Positions 50,409-60,620 of a stretch of 64,000 nt of DNA are shown in pieces. The number at the start of each line of letters is the position of its first letter. The stretch's first letter is position 1. The position numbers and the translations under genes are program-made. The stretch spans positions 3,249,501 through 3,313,500 of the forward strand of contig NZ_JAENXS010000001.1 in assembly GCF_016612535.1 (NCBI RefSeq). Reading direction: 5' to 3'. The notes below the pieces were generated by a model. That model saw nothing but the letters and a program-made list of their open reading frames with translations, was not told the DNA's origin and did not search any database. Source of the DNA: Bradyrhizobium diazoefficiens (GTDB taxonomy: Bacteria; Pseudomonadota; Alphaproteobacteria; Rhizobiales; Xanthobacteraceae).

Positions 50409-50726
50409 CTACTCTTTGCGGCGCTCAGCTATGGCCGCTTCCGCCTTCGCGATCACTGCTTCGGCGCGCTCTATCGCGGCGCGGAATTCCTCGCTCTTCC
50501 AAGTATCGACCGAATGGCCGTCGTCGAACGACTCGTCTGTGGCGTCTTGCGCACGCGAGACCAACTCACGAAGCGCCGCAATGGCCTCGGCGAACAGCTT
50601 GGCGTCCGCTCCGTTTCGGGAAGACTGCGTCACCTCTATAACCCCATCACATCGCAATTTTGGACCGCCATGCAGTATCGTTACAAACGACGCCAGTTGC
50701 AATTGCCCGCTCGTCATCGCTGTCAA
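50409..50726 (-). CDS. Hypothetical alpha-helical protein
   Basis: A 105-residue minus-strand product. The last 60 residues, LFAEAIAALRELVSRAQDAT through AAIERAEAVIAKAEAAIAER, are strongly helical with a heptad pattern and probably form a coiled coil. Its ATG overlaps the stop of the frame starting at 51040 (ATGA), which suggests coupling. No family recognised. Coding is plausible on composition. Confidence 0.4.
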   Translation of the reverse strand: MTAMTSGQLQLASFVTILHGGPKLRCDGVIEVTQSSRNGADAKLFAEAIAALRELVSRAQDATDESFDDGHSVDTWKSEEFRAAIERAEAVIAKAEAAIAERRKE

Positions 50727-51040
50727 CCGGAATCAACCTGCGCCATCCTTAGCACTAGTCTTAGCACTAGCGGGCGGGCACCCGGATGAAGGTGCGTCCG
50801 CCAGTCGATTTCAACCTCGTTGGCGTCGATCAAATCGCGCCATCGCCTCAGGGTATGCTGCGATATGCCATGTGCGCGGGCATAGGCTTGCATGCTCAGA
50901 CCGCACAACTGCATCGCTTCAACGTGCATCGCCCAGATCGCTTGGACGGCTCTGCAGCGGAGGGCCTTCGACACTGGAGTCCGCTTGTTGCGGAGCCGCT
51001 CCCGACGTTCCTCACGACGCAATTCCGCACGTGTCTTCAA
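50723..51040 (-). CDS. Transposase accessory-like HTH protein (possible remnant)
   Basis: A 105-residue product. SMQAYARAHGISQHTLRRWR, followed by DLIDANEVEIDWRTHLHPGA, resembles the HTH of IS66-family TnpA-like accessory proteins; the tail after ARP departs from the family. TnpB and TnpC are absent nearby, so it is either a remnant or a co-opted DNA-binding protein. It lies antisense to the transfer genes, between the transglycosylase and the relaxase. Confidence 0.42.
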   Translation of the reverse strand: MKTRAELRREERRERLRNKRTPVSKALRCRAVQAIWAMHVEAMQLCGLSMQAYARAHGISQHTLRRWRDLIDANEVEIDWRTHLHPGARPLVLRLVLRMAQVDSG

Positions 51041-51603
51041 CGTCTCAGCGTGGACCAGGGTTTGCTACTAAAGGACCCTCGCTCACGCGGGCAAGAGTTC
51101 GCGAAGGAGTGCGATAATGACGCGCTGATGCCATATGGGCGATGCCTTCGGCCCGCGCTCTACTAGTCGCTTCGCTCCTCACCGAGCCACCCTACGGGTG
51201 TCTCGGCCCTTCGGGTAACGATCGCTATCGCAAACGCTCGGAAACAGTGGGGGCTTCGCAGGTCAACTGCCAAGCCGCGGCGGCTCTTTCGCAATCAATC
51301 GGCCACCAGCCGACGTGTTCGGGCCGGCGCTATTCGAGGATCTACCTCAATGACCCGAACTGCATTTTGTCGCAAATCGCCGCGAGTACCGAGAGTCTGT
51401 TGGCTTGGAAGCAGCGACCGGGAGAACACGAGGGCAGGACGGCGAGATAAAAGGGGCTCGCCTGTCGGACCGCAAGCCATTGACATGGCTTGGGTCCTGG
51501 CGTGCCGGTCGGTCGGGGCGCGTGCCGCGCCGTGCATTTTTATGAATGCAATCAATAACAATATCGGCACTGTGGCTGCTTTTGATGGCCCGGAGGCCTG
51601 GCA
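51041..51603. other. Region upstream of the relaxase, possible oriT
   Basis: About 560 bp without a supported gene. In related ICEs the origin of transfer lies near the relaxase gene, so it may be here, but no nick-site motif could be identified with confidence. An AT-rich segment (ATGAATGCAATCAATAACAA) lies at 51542-51565. A GGCCCGGAGGCCTGG element carries the relaxase ribosome site. Confidence 0.3.
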
Positions 51604-53367
51604 GTGAGCAATGGCGACAGCGATCTGCGGATTCGGCCCGGGCGCATACGCAGCACCCCGGCTCCCAAGCCGAAGAGCTTCATCAATCAGGTGCTGCGGG
51701 CCGCGAAGAAAGCCGGACACTCCTCGGCTCACGTTGCGGCCAAGCATTCTTCCGCGGGCTATGGGCACTCGACGTTTGGCCGCGGCCGGCTCGGTTTTGG
51801 CCGCAGCCGGCTGTTCAGCCCGACACGGCGCGTCGTGGTGAAGGCGCGCGTCGTACGTCACAAGGGACGTTCATTCCGCTCGGCGCCGCTGACCGCTCAT
51901 CTTTCATACCTGAAGCGCGACGGGGTGACGCGGAGCGGCGAGCGAGCCGAGATGTTCGATGCCGGCAGCGACCGTGCTGATGGCGTGGCCTTCGCGGAAC
52001 GGTGCCACGACGACCGTCATCATTTCCGGTTCATCGTCTCGCCCGAGGACGCCGGCGACATGACTGACCTCAAGGCCTTCACCCGCGACCTCGCCAAACA
52101 GATGGAGACCGATCTTGGCACGCGGCTCGATTGGGTGGCCGTCGATCACTGGAACACGGACAACCCCCATGTCCATCTTCTCGTCCGAGGCGTCGATGAC
52201 GAAGGTGCCGACCTCGTGATCTCGCGCGACTACATCAGCCGGGGCCTGCGCTCACGCGCCGAGGAACTGGCCGCCATCGAGTTGGGTCCAAAACCGGAGC
52301 ATGAGATTCGCAGCGCGCTGGAGAGGGAAGTCACCGCAGAGCGATGGACGCGGCTCGATCGGGAGATTCGGCTGTCAGCCGACGAAACCGGCTATGTCGA
52401 TCTTCGCCCTGAGAATCCGCGCAGCTCCGATCCCGAAATCCGGCGCCTGATGGTCGGCCGCCTTCAGCATCTGGAGAAGATGGGCCTTGCTGCGTCAGCT
52501 GCGCCAGGGGAGTGGATGGTCGGGCTCGAGGCTGAACGTCATCTCCGCGACCTCGGCATGCGCGGCGACATCATCAAGACTATGCATCGCGCCTTTACCG
52601 AGCGTGGGGAGGCGCGCGGCGTTGCCGACTATGTCATCGAAGGTGGACAGCCGACCTCCCCGATCATCGGACGGCTGGTCGATCGTGGATTACATGACGA
52701 ACTGACCGGCGAGGCCTACGTCCTGATCGACGGAACAGATGGGCGCGCGCATCATGTCCGCTTCCGCGGGATCGAGGCCTTCGAACATGCGCCGCCCCTC
52801 GGCGGCATCGTTGAAGTCCGACGCTTCGGTCAACCCGACGATCCGCGTCCCACCTTGGTCCTTGCGGCCCGTTCTGATCTCGATCTTGGTGAGCAGGTCA
52901 CCGCGAAAGGCGCCACCTGGCTCGACCACCGGCTGGTTGAATCCAGCCCCATGCCGCTCGCCATGGGCGGCTTTGGTCGCCAGACGCGCGAGGCTCTCCA
53001 AGCTCGCACTGAGCATCTGGTTCGGGAAGGTCTGGCGGTACGGCAGGGCCAGCGCATCACCTTCCAGCGTGATCTCCTGAATACGTTGCGCCGACGCGAG
53101 CTGGACGAGGTGGCAGCAAGAATCTCGGCCGAGACCGGCCTGCCTCACGTGAAGGGCGCCACCGGCGAGCACGTGGCGGGCACGTATCGTCAGCGCTTGA
53201 CGCTCGCCTCGGGGCGTTTTGCCATGATCGACGACGGGCTCGGATTTCAGCTGGTGCCCTGGTCGCGCGAGCTCGAGAAACGGTTCGGCCAGCACGTTGC
53301 CGGCACCATGAAGGAGGGCGGCGGGATCGAATGGAGCTTCGGCCGGAAGCGCGACCTCGGCCTGTAG
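51604..53367 (+). CDS. rlxS: RlxS-type relaxase (VirD2-like, DUF3363)
   Basis: A 587-residue conjugative relaxase. The N-terminal nuclease domain begins after an Arg/Ser-rich lead (GRGRLGFGRSRLFSPTRRVV) and includes RHHFRFIVSPEDAGDMTDLK in the three-His core and NPHVHLLVRGVDDEGADLVI (about residues 185-204) with the HxH metal motif. The C-terminal DUF3363 region (GLHDELTGEAYVLIDGTDGR) is the part duplicated at 56895. GTG start with GGAGG ten bases before. It nicks oriT and pilots the strand through the Trb channel. Confidence 0.9.
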   Translation: MSNGDSDLRIRPGRIRSTPAPKPKSFINQVLRAAKKAGHSSAHVAAKHSSAGYGHSTFGRGRLGFGRSRLFSPTRRVVVKARVVRHKGRSFRSAPLTAHLSYLKRDGVTRSGERAEMFDAGSDRADGVAFAERCHDDRHHFRFIVSPEDAGDMTDLKAFTRDLAKQMETDLGTRLDWVAVDHWNTDNPHVHLLVRGVDDEGADLVISRDYISRGLRSRAEELAAIELGPKPEHEIRSALEREVTAERWTRLDREIRLSADETGYVDLRPENPRSSDPEIRRLMVGRLQHLEKMGLAASAAPGEWMVGLEAERHLRDLGMRGDIIKTMHRAFTERGEARGVADYVIEGGQPTSPIIGRLVDRGLHDELTGEAYVLIDGTDGRAHHVRFRGIEAFEHAPPLGGIVEVRRFGQPDDPRPTLVLAARSDLDLGEQVTAKGATWLDHRLVESSPMPLAMGGFGRQTREALQARTEHLVREGLAVRQGQRITFQRDLLNTLRRRELDEVAARISAETGLPHVKGATGEHVAGTYRQRLTLASGRFAMIDDGLGFQLVPWSRELEKRFGQHVAGTMKEGGGIEWSFGRKRDLGL

Positions 53368-53880
53368 CGATCTTGTCCGCCCGCCACCGCGAGGCTGATT
53401 GCGGTTTGCACGCCATCTCAAGATCACGGACCAGCCTGGCTGGTGATCTCCTATGGTTTCAACGCGGCGCCCTTTGAGCCTATTCGAAAAATGCGGCTGC
53501 GTCTGCTGGAGGAGCGTTACCGCCTGGAACGCTCGACCCCATCCGCAAGCCAACGATTCCGTGTTGATGAAGCGAGCACAATCTACGGCGCTTCACTGGC
53601 GACTGAGGTGATGACGTGAGGTCGCTCCATGCATCCACGTCCGCGTTGATCAGGGGGCGACTCCGTGGTGGCATCAAATGTTAGCGAAGCGTCTCAACGA
53701 CGCGTTTCGCGCGCCCGTTGCGTCGCGCCACTATAGACACCAATCATGGCCCGCCGCAGCTCTCGGCAACGAGCCATTGCTTCCTCAATGTGCACTGGGG
53801 GCACCCCCCATCGCGGCAGCTTCCATCCACGAATCCCTCGACATAAGCGTGGCTGTTCGGCCAAGGAATTTTTCCGAGCC
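53368..53880. other. Left part of the nopM-bearing insertion
   Basis: About 510 bp after the relaxase without a supported gene. Frames are short and lack ribosome sites. The G+C content drops compared with the transfer genes on both sides, in line with inserted DNA between relaxase and traG. Confidence 0.45.
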
Positions 53881-53910
53881 TCGTCAGCTTATCGACAGCC
53901 AAGCCTCATA
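53881..53910 (+). promoter_or_regulatory. tts box upstream of nopM
   Basis: TCGTCAGCTTATCGACAGCC, then AAGCCTCATA, closely follows the rhizobial tts box (TCGTCAGCTT-TCG-AAGCT and following). TtsI binds such boxes to switch on type III secretion genes. It is 287 bp upstream of the effector ATG in the right orientation. Confidence 0.75.
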
Positions 53911-54197
53911 AGTCAGCACGCATCTGTTCACACTAACGCGGTTTGCTTGATCTCTCCTTGATCTGGTGGCGGATAATGGAATGGATTCCTTTACATACCA
54001 AACGAGTCAGCGACCCCGTGCGGGCGTACTGTGCCTGGCTGCAACTGCCCGCCGAACGAATGTGCATCGTGTTCGGCATCTGGTGGCAAGCCGCTTCTTG
54101 ATCACCCGCAACACCATTCGACGATAATCACCCTCCACGCTGACAGCTATCGGCTGTTCCGGCGCATTTTCCTGATTTGGCGAAAGAGGCGACATTA

Positions 54198-56045
54198 ATG
54201 GACGCAGGGCGGACCCAACGGGACATTGGCATCACTCCCGAAGCTTCCGAGCGCCCCCACCGGCAAGGTTGCCTGTGCGGTCTCGCTCGGACCGCAGCGG
54301 AGTGGGTCGGAGCATTGACCAGAGCGCGGGCCTCTGATGCCGGAGAGCCGTCGTCGGACCAACTCCTGGAGGGCTGGGCTGCCGAAGCGGGCCAGGGCGA
54401 ACACGAAGACCGGCAAGAGGCAGTCAGACGAATGAGAGCTTTGCAGGAGGCGACAGCCAATGCGGGGGTGCCGCAGTCGCTGGAGATTTCGGTGCTGTCT
54501 TTGACTAGCTTGCCCGCTGTGCTCCCCACCGGACTCTATCTCCGGGGTCTACACGTCGGATTCAATCGGCTGGACAGTCTGCCCGATAACCTTCCGGCGA
54601 CGCTTCGAGAGCTCAACGCCAACGGCAACCGGCTGACCAGTTTGCCCAACTCACTTCCGCCAACGCTTCGGGAGCTCGACGCCAGCGACAACCGTCTTAG
54701 CAGCTTGCCCGACCTCCCGGCCGGGATTCGGCGCCTGAACGTCGATGACAATCAGCTGGACAGCCTGCCCGATAACCTTCCGGCGTCGCTTGAAGAGCTC
54801 AACGCCCGCAGCAACCGGCTGAGTAGTTTGCCCGAGACCCTCCCGGCTGGAATCCGGCAGCTCGATGCTGCCCGCAATCGGCTAACCGCGCTGCCCGCCC
54901 GCCTCCCAAGCGAGCTCAGTTTCCTTAGCGTCAGCGCGAACGAGCTGACAAGTCTGCCCAACGCCTTCCCGGCTGGACTCGTGACTCTCTACGCCGACCA
55001 CAACCAGCTGACCAGCCTGCCTGAGACACTGCTGACACAGTTTCGCTCTGAGGGCACCATTGATCTGGACGAGAATCCGCTGCCCGATCGGGTCCGGACC
55101 CATCTGGCCGCAGTCATCAATGCTGCGGACTATGCCGGCCCCCAGGTCTACTTCTCTATGGGCCAAGGAGTGGCGCACGGTCCGGCGCGGCCCCTGGCCG
55201 AGGCCGTCGCGGACTGGCTTTCTGATGAACCGGCCGCCGTGGCCGCCTGGCAGAGCTTCGCTGCCGAGCCGGGTGCCCAGGAATATTCACGTTTCCTCGA
55301 CCGGCTGCGGGACACCGTGAGCTATGCCAATGATGCGTTTCGGGAGACGGTCGCAGAGGATCTGCGGCAAACGACGACCAGGCCACGGTTGCGCGAGCAG
55401 TACTTTCAGCTGGCCATCGGAGCGAGTGAGAGCTGCGAGGATCGCATCACTTTGACCTGGAACAACATGCAGACCGCACGCCTGAATGCTGATGTGGAGG
55501 ACGGGGCCTATGATGAGCGGCTCGACGAGCTGCTGCAGCAGGGCCGCGTCATGTTCCGCCTGGACGCGTTGCAGGAGATTGCCCGCAACAAGGTCAGATC
55601 ACTCCGCTTCGTCGACGAGATCGAGGTCTATCTCGCCTATCAGGTCAAGCTGCGCGAGCCGCTTCAGCTGTGGCACATCGCTCCGGACATGCGCTATTTC
55701 GCCGTCTCCCACGTCACCGAGCGCGACATTGCCGCGGCCGAGACTTCGGTGCGAAACCAGGAGGCGACAGGATTCGTGGATTACCTGGCAACCCGCTGGC
55801 AACCTTGGGAAACAGTGGTAAGCCGCATCGCGCCACAAGCCCATGAAGCAATGCAGGAGCGGCTCCTCGATGCGATGGGCATGGAGTTCGACAGCCGCTT
55901 GGCGCGTCGGCTTGCCGAGCATGGCCTGGCTGCCGACGCCGATGCCGAACGGATGCTCGGCGCCCAGATCAGCAAGGAAATCGCCTGCAAGATCAAGGGC
56001 GCGCTCACGCATCAGGTGCTCGCAGACCGCGGCCTCGCGCTGTGA
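54198..56045 (+). CDS. nopM: NopM-like type III effector, LRR-NEL E3 ubiquitin ligase
   Basis: A 615-residue protein of the IpaH/NopM class, injected by the type III system into legume cells, where it acts as a ubiquitin ligase. Residues about 110-285 hold seven to eight leucine-rich repeats of 19-21 residues (for example LPDNLPATLRELNANGNRLT). The NEL domain follows, with catalytic Cys413 in SESCEDRITLTWNNMQ, the conserved CxD motif, then FVDEIEVYLAYQVKLREPLQ and AAAETSVRNQEATGFVDYL-like parts. No defect is seen. ATG follows AAAGAGGCGACATTA. It stands within the conjugation cluster. Confidence 0.92.
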   Translation: MDAGRTQRDIGITPEASERPHRQGCLCGLARTAAEWVGALTRARASDAGEPSSDQLLEGWAAEAGQGEHEDRQEAVRRMRALQEATANAGVPQSLEISVLSLTSLPAVLPTGLYLRGLHVGFNRLDSLPDNLPATLRELNANGNRLTSLPNSLPPTLRELDASDNRLSSLPDLPAGIRRLNVDDNQLDSLPDNLPASLEELNARSNRLSSLPETLPAGIRQLDAARNRLTALPARLPSELSFLSVSANELTSLPNAFPAGLVTLYADHNQLTSLPETLLTQFRSEGTIDLDENPLPDRVRTHLAAVINAADYAGPQVYFSMGQGVAHGPARPLAEAVADWLSDEPAAVAAWQSFAAEPGAQEYSRFLDRLRDTVSYANDAFRETVAEDLRQTTTRPRLREQYFQLAIGASESCEDRITLTWNNMQTARLNADVEDGAYDERLDELLQQGRVMFRLDALQEIARNKVRSLRFVDEIEVYLAYQVKLREPLQLWHIAPDMRYFAVSHVTERDIAAAETSVRNQEATGFVDYLATRWQPWETVVSRIAPQAHEAMQERLLDAMGMEFDSRLARRLAEHGLAADADAERMLGAQISKEIACKIKGALTHQVLADRGLAL

Positions 56046-56894
56046 AGCGTGCTCTTTAGGAGACGCCGGCGACGCTCGACCCTGCTCTGGTCGTTGACGT
56101 GCCCCACCTTACGCGGGGTACTCGACTCTACGATGGCTGCATGAACAGACCTGTCTTGATCCGACTCCGTCGGATTTGCGGCCGGAGAAAGACGACGAAA
56201 CGGCTCGTGATTCAATGATAGGCCCCCGCGGCGCATCAGCGCCAGCATGGGAAGCTAGCGCAGGCGCGTCGCCGCCGCGTAAGCGCATTTATGTGAGAGA
56301 TGCTCCCCGCACTGGCCTCGCTTTCAACTGCTCACAAGTGCGCTTCACAATTCCACGCTCTCGATCGAAAACTTGCAATGGATGAATCTCCTGTGATTGA
56401 TTGCTTGGCTTCCTGAAGAGCAGCGAGGTGCTTCACGCGTTCAAACAGCGTATCACCATTTCATTCAGTGTACCCGGTTGAAGCCGGGATCACGGTGATC
56501 GTACCGCTCCAGCATTGGACTGAGCGTGAGATAGTGATTGATCTTGTGATCTTAGGATACCGCAGAGTGCTCCGACCCGCGGGCGAACACAAAGCCCGAT
56601 CCCGTGCGCCGGAATGCGATTGGGGGCGCTCCCGTTTGCCAACGTGCGCTTTCCTCATCAATGATGCTCTTCCGTCCCCATATGTCCGATCGACGGAGTT
56701 GCGTCCTTGTATTGCGTAGGTGCCGGTGGCAGTCATTCTCTCGGTCAGTTCGTTGATGGCTCGCGACCCTAACCTCGAATGGGCTGATCAAAGGCGACGG
56801 ACGACCAAGGCCTCGATCGCCTTACCGCAACGGCTGCGCCCGCGCCTTTTCCCCTGCCCCGCAGAAGAGGCATCCTCGCGGCAGAGGAAGAAAC
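56046..56894. other. Right part of the nopM-bearing insertion
   Basis: About 850 bp without a supported gene. All frames are short or of poor composition. A minus-strand frame ending TITVIPASTGYTE at 56461 looks faintly like decayed transposase sequence but cannot be assigned. AGGCGTCCTAGGATACC-like elements or IS ends were not found. Confidence 0.4.
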
Positions 56895-57080
56895 AGCATC
56901 GTTGGGCGAGGAGTCGATCTTGGACTGCATGACGAACCGGCTGGCGAGGGGTACGCCCTGATCGACGCGATGGACAGTCGCGCGCAACAGCTTCGCTTCC
57001 GTGGAATCGCGGGCGTCGAACGTGTCCCTTCCGCCGGCAGAATCGTCGATCTCCGATCGTCAATTTTCGAAAGGGGCTCG
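56895..57080 (+). pseudogene. 3' fragment of a second, diverged relaxase gene
   Basis: In one frame it reads SIVGRGVDLGLHDEPAGEGY, ALIDAMDSRAQQLRFRGIAG, VERVPSAGRIVDLR. This lines up with the intact relaxase segment SPIIGRLVDRGLHDELTGEA, YVLIDGTDGRAHHVRFRGIE, AFEHAPPLGGIVEVRR (near 52660-52825), with many substitutions. The rest of this second gene is missing on both sides; traG starts three bases after. It marks the right edge of the insertion. Confidence 0.8.
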
Positions 57081-57082
57081 GG

Positions 57083-59065
57083 ATGTCCGGAACCAAAATC
57101 CTCTGGGGACAGGTGATTGTCGTCGGCCTGATCGTCTTGCTGGCCATCTGGGGAGCAACGGAGTGGACGGCTTGGCGGCTCGCCTATCAGCCGGAGCTAG
57201 GGCGACCGTGGTTCGCGTTCTCGGGTTTCAAGATTTATTACCCGCCCGTCTTCTTCTGGTGGTGGTTCGTCTACGACGCCTACGCCCCTCAGATCTTTGT
57301 CGAGGGTGCATTCATCGTGGCCTCCGGGACCTTCGTTTCAATCGCGGTCGCGATCGGCATGTCGGTGTGGCGGGCGCGCGAGGCCAAGAATGTCCAGACC
57401 TACGGCTCGGCGCGGTGGGCCGATGCGCGGGAGGTGCAGGCGGCCGGACTTTTGGGTGGGGACGGGGTCGTGCTTGGCAGGTTGGCGCAGGATTACCTCC
57501 GCCACAACGGACCGGAGCATGTGCTCTGCTTTGCGCCGACCCGGTCCGGCAAGGGCGTTGGCCTTGTTGTTCCTTCCCTCCTGACGTGGCCAGACTCGGC
57601 AATCGTGCACGACATCAAGGGCGAGAACTGGCAGCTCACGGCCGGGTTTCGGTCCCGACATGGCCGGGTGTTGCTGTTCGATCCGACCAATCCAAAATCG
57701 TCTGCCTACAACCCCCTTCTCGAAGTACGCCGCGGCGAATGGGAGGTTCGGGACGTCCAGAATGTTGCGGACGTGCTGGTCGATCCGGAAGGGTCGCTCG
57801 ACAAGCGGAACCACTGGGAGAAGACCAGCCACTCCCTGCTTGTCGGTGCCATCCTGCACGTCCTCTATGCAGAACCCGACAAGACGCTCGCCGGGGTCGC
57901 GGCCTTTTTGTCAGACCCGAGGCGCCCGATCGAGGTTACGCTGAAGGCGATGATGACAAGCTCGCACCTTGGTGAGCAGGGTCCACATCCGGTTGTCGCC
58001 TCAACCGCGCGAGAACTGCTGAACAAATCCGAGAACGAGCGCTCCGGCGTGCTCTCGACCGCGATGTCGTTTCTTGGACTCTATCGGGATCCGGTGGTGG
58101 CGCAGGTGACAAGCCGATGCGACTGGCGGATCTCGGACCTGATTGCCGATGCTCGTTCGACGACGCTCTACCTTGTCGTGCCTCCGTCCGACATCTCCCG
58201 GACGAAGCCGCTCATACGTCTCGTGCTCAATCAAATTGGCCGTCGCATCACCGAAGATCTGCAAGCCAAGAACCGGCGCCACCGCGTCCTGATGATGCTG
58301 GACGAGTTCCCGGCTCTGGGGCGTCTGGATTTTTTCGAGTCGGCGCTCGCGTTCATGGCCGGATATGGGATCAAGGCCTTCCTGATCGCGCAGTCGTTGA
58401 ACCAGATCGAGAAGGCGTACGGGCCCAACAACGCGATTTTGGACAATTGCCATGTCCGCGTGAGCTTCGCAACAAACGACGAGCGAACCGCGAGGCGCGT
58501 TTCGGACGCGCTTGGGACTGCGACCGAGATGCGAGCCATGAAGAACTATGCCGGTCATCGGCTGAACCCGTGGCTTGGCCATCTGATGGTGTCGCGGCAG
58601 GAGACTGCACGCGCCTTGCTCACGCCCGGCGAGGTGATGCAGCTTCCTCCCGCCGACGAAATCGTCATGGTCGCCGGGACGGCGCCGATCCGAGCCAAGA
58701 AGGTGCGCTACTACGAAGATAGGCGCTTTGCCGAGCGCATTCTCTCACCGCCAGAGCCGGCCAGACTGGGGCGGTCTTCCCGGGAAGATAGTTGGTCCAG
58801 CCTCAAGCTCCCCGTGCGGAATGACGCAACCGTCCAGACCGAAGAGTCCGAAACCGATGTCGCCAACAGCGGTCTGCGCCGGGAACCCGAGCTTCCCGAC
58901 CACGTCGCCATCGTCAAAGAGACAACCGATGTGACGCCGGCAGAAGAGTTCGCCGTGCTCGACGACGACGATGAGGCCGTGCGTCAAGCCCGGCTTCTTC
59001 GCCAGCAGATGCGGGGCGTGGCCCGCCAGGCGGCGCTTGACCCAAACGACGGCATTGATCTCTGA
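57083..59065 (+). CDS. traG: TraG/VirD4-type coupling protein
   Basis: Type IV coupling protein of 660 residues linking the relaxosome to the channel. Two N-terminal membrane segments (about residues 8-30 and 75-98) precede the ATPase domain with Walker A FAPTRSGKGVGLVVPSLLTW (about 150-169) and Walker B VLMMLDEFPALGRLDFFESA. TSHSLLVGAILHVLYAEPDK and FLIAQSLNQIEKAYGPNNAI are further family boxes. ATG follows GGGGCTCGGG. It is followed six bases later by the CopG-type gene. Confidence 0.95.
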   Translation: MSGTKILWGQVIVVGLIVLLAIWGATEWTAWRLAYQPELGRPWFAFSGFKIYYPPVFFWWWFVYDAYAPQIFVEGAFIVASGTFVSIAVAIGMSVWRAREAKNVQTYGSARWADAREVQAAGLLGGDGVVLGRLAQDYLRHNGPEHVLCFAPTRSGKGVGLVVPSLLTWPDSAIVHDIKGENWQLTAGFRSRHGRVLLFDPTNPKSSAYNPLLEVRRGEWEVRDVQNVADVLVDPEGSLDKRNHWEKTSHSLLVGAILHVLYAEPDKTLAGVAAFLSDPRRPIEVTLKAMMTSSHLGEQGPHPVVASTARELLNKSENERSGVLSTAMSFLGLYRDPVVAQVTSRCDWRISDLIADARSTTLYLVVPPSDISRTKPLIRLVLNQIGRRITEDLQAKNRRHRVLMMLDEFPALGRLDFFESALAFMAGYGIKAFLIAQSLNQIEKAYGPNNAILDNCHVRVSFATNDERTARRVSDALGTATEMRAMKNYAGHRLNPWLGHLMVSRQETARALLTPGEVMQLPPADEIVMVAGTAPIRAKKVRYYEDRRFAERILSPPEPARLGRSSREDSWSSLKLPVRNDATVQTEESETDVANSGLRREPELPDHVAIVKETTDVTPAEEFAVLDDDDEAVRQARLLRQQMRGVARQAALDPNDGIDL

Positions 59066-59071
59066 GGTCCC

Positions 59072-59500
59072 ATGCGCAACCGCATGAACGTGTATTTCCC
59101 CCCGGAGCTTCTGAAGCAGATCTCCGACCTTGCCGATCGCAAAAACCTCTCGCGATCGGCCATCGTCGAGGCGGCTGTCGCCTCGTTTCTGTCACCGGAT
59201 GGAGTCGATCGCAAAGAGGCGGCCTTCGCCCGCCGTCTCGACCGGTTGTCCCGGCAAGTGCAGCGACTTGAGCGGGATGTCGGGCTGACGGCGGAGACGT
59301 TGGCTCTGTTTGTTCGGTTTTGGCTGACGATCACGCCTCCCTTGCCGAACGAAGCCCAGGCCGCCGCTCAGATCAAGGGACGTGAGCGCTTTGAAGGTTT
59401 CGTCGAGACATTGGGCCGCCGCCTGCAAAAGGGCCAAAGCTTCCTGCGGGAGATTCCCGACGATATCGTTCGTGGAGCGCCCGAGGAGTCCACCAACTGA
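59072..59500 (+). CDS. Ribbon-helix-helix (CopG-type) protein of the trb operon
   Basis: A 142-residue protein. The N-terminus, RMNVYFPPELLKQISDLADR then NLSRSAIVEAAVASFLSP, is a ribbon-helix-helix DNA-binding domain; the rest is helical (LDRLSRQVQRLERDVGLTAE) with a hydrophobic patch LALFVRFWLTITPPL. Such genes sit regularly between traG and trbB in rhizobial ICEs and may regulate the transfer operon or aid processing at oriT. Six bases separate it from traG. Confidence 0.85.
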   Translation: MRNRMNVYFPPELLKQISDLADRKNLSRSAIVEAAVASFLSPDGVDRKEAAFARRLDRLSRQVQRLERDVGLTAETLALFVRFWLTITPPLPNEAQAAAQIKGRERFEGFVETLGRRLQKGQSFLREIPDDIVRGAPEESTN

Positions 59501-59651
59501 TTGCGCCGGCCTTGCTGCCTGCTCCGGCCTTTCTCTTTCTACGCCAGGCTACGACGAAGATGATCGCCTGGTTGCAGGAAGGTCATTGGTGGTTTTTCTA
59601 ATGATCCCCATCCGAGGGCGCTGTTTTAGCCCTCGATCGGTGGGGCAAGCA

Positions 59652-60620
59652 GTGGCAATCCATTCTCTTCAGTCGGAGGCGATCTCGCGCGGCGCGCGGA
59701 TGCTCCGCAGCGCGCTGGGGCTCGCTATCGCGCGCTACCTCGAAGACGATGCGATCGTCGAGGTGATGCTGAACCCTGACGGCCGATTGTGGGTCGACCG
59801 GCTCTCCAGCGGATTGACTGACACAGGTGAACAACTCTCCGCCGCCGATGGCGAGCGCATCATTCGCCTGGTGGCGCATCATGTCGGGGCCGAGGTCCAC
59901 GCCGCCGCGCCCCGTATTTCTGCCGAACTCCCCGAGACCGGAGAGCGGTTTGAAGGCCTATTGCCGCCTGTCGTCACGGCACCAGCATTCGCCATTCGCA
60001 AGCCCGCCGTCGCGGTCTTCACGCTCGACGACTATGCCAGGGTAGGCATCATGACGGCCGATCACGCCGCGGCACTGCGCCAGGCCGTGGCCTCGCGCAA
60101 AAACATCCTGGTCGCTGGCGGTACATCAACGGGCAAGACCACGCTCACAAATGCATTGCTTGCCGAGGTCGCGAAGACCAGTGACCGGGTCGTGCTGATC
60201 GAGGACACGCGCGAGTTGCAATGCAAAGCGCCGAATCTGGTCGCGCTGCGCACCAAGGATGGCGTGGTCTCGCTCTCGGATCTCGTGCGCTCCTCACTTC
60301 GGCTGCGTCCGGACCGCATTCCCATTGGCGAGGTGCGGGGCGCTGAGGCTCTTGATCTCCTCAAGGCGTGGGGCACCGGTCATCCCGGCGGGATCGGCAC
60401 CATCCATGCGGGCACTGCGCTCGGCGCACTACGCCGGCTCGAGCAGCTCATCCAGGAGGCCGTGATGACCGTGCCGCGCGCCCTGATCGCCGAAACCATC
60501 AACGTCGTTGCGGTCCTGTCCGGGCGCGGTGCCGAGCGCCGGCTTGCCGAACTTGCGCGCGTCAACGGCCTCGGAGCGGCCGGGGATTACAGCCTTTCAC
60601 CAGCAGGAGACTTCACATGA
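59652..60620 (+). CDS. trbB: TrbB secretion ATPase (VirB11-like)
   Basis: Hexameric ATPase powering pilus assembly and transfer. The N-terminal domain includes [20 protein letters not shown]; the RecA-like domain has Walker [21 protein letters not shown] (about residues 153-172), [11 protein letters not shown] (Asp box) and [16 protein letters not shown] (His box). About 322 residues from GTG 59652, the normal family length. GTG 59640 and ATG 59601 are possible earlier starts. The end overlaps trbC (ATGA). Confidence 0.92.
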   Translation: MAIHSLQSEAISRGARMLRSALGLAIARYLEDDAIVEVMLNPDGRLWVDRLSSGLTDTGEQLSAADGERIIRLVAHHVGAEVHAAAPRISAELPETGERFEGLLPPVVTAPAFAIRKPAVAVFTLDDYARVGIMTADHAAALRQAVASRKNILVAGGTSTGKTTLTNALLAEVAKTSDRVVLIEDTRELQCKAPNLVALRTKDGVVSLSDLVRSSLRLRPDRIPIGEVRGAEALDLLKAWGTGHPGGIGTIHAGTALGALRRLEQLIQEAVMTVPRALIAETINVVAVLSGRGAERRLAELARVNGLGAAGDYSLSPAGDFT

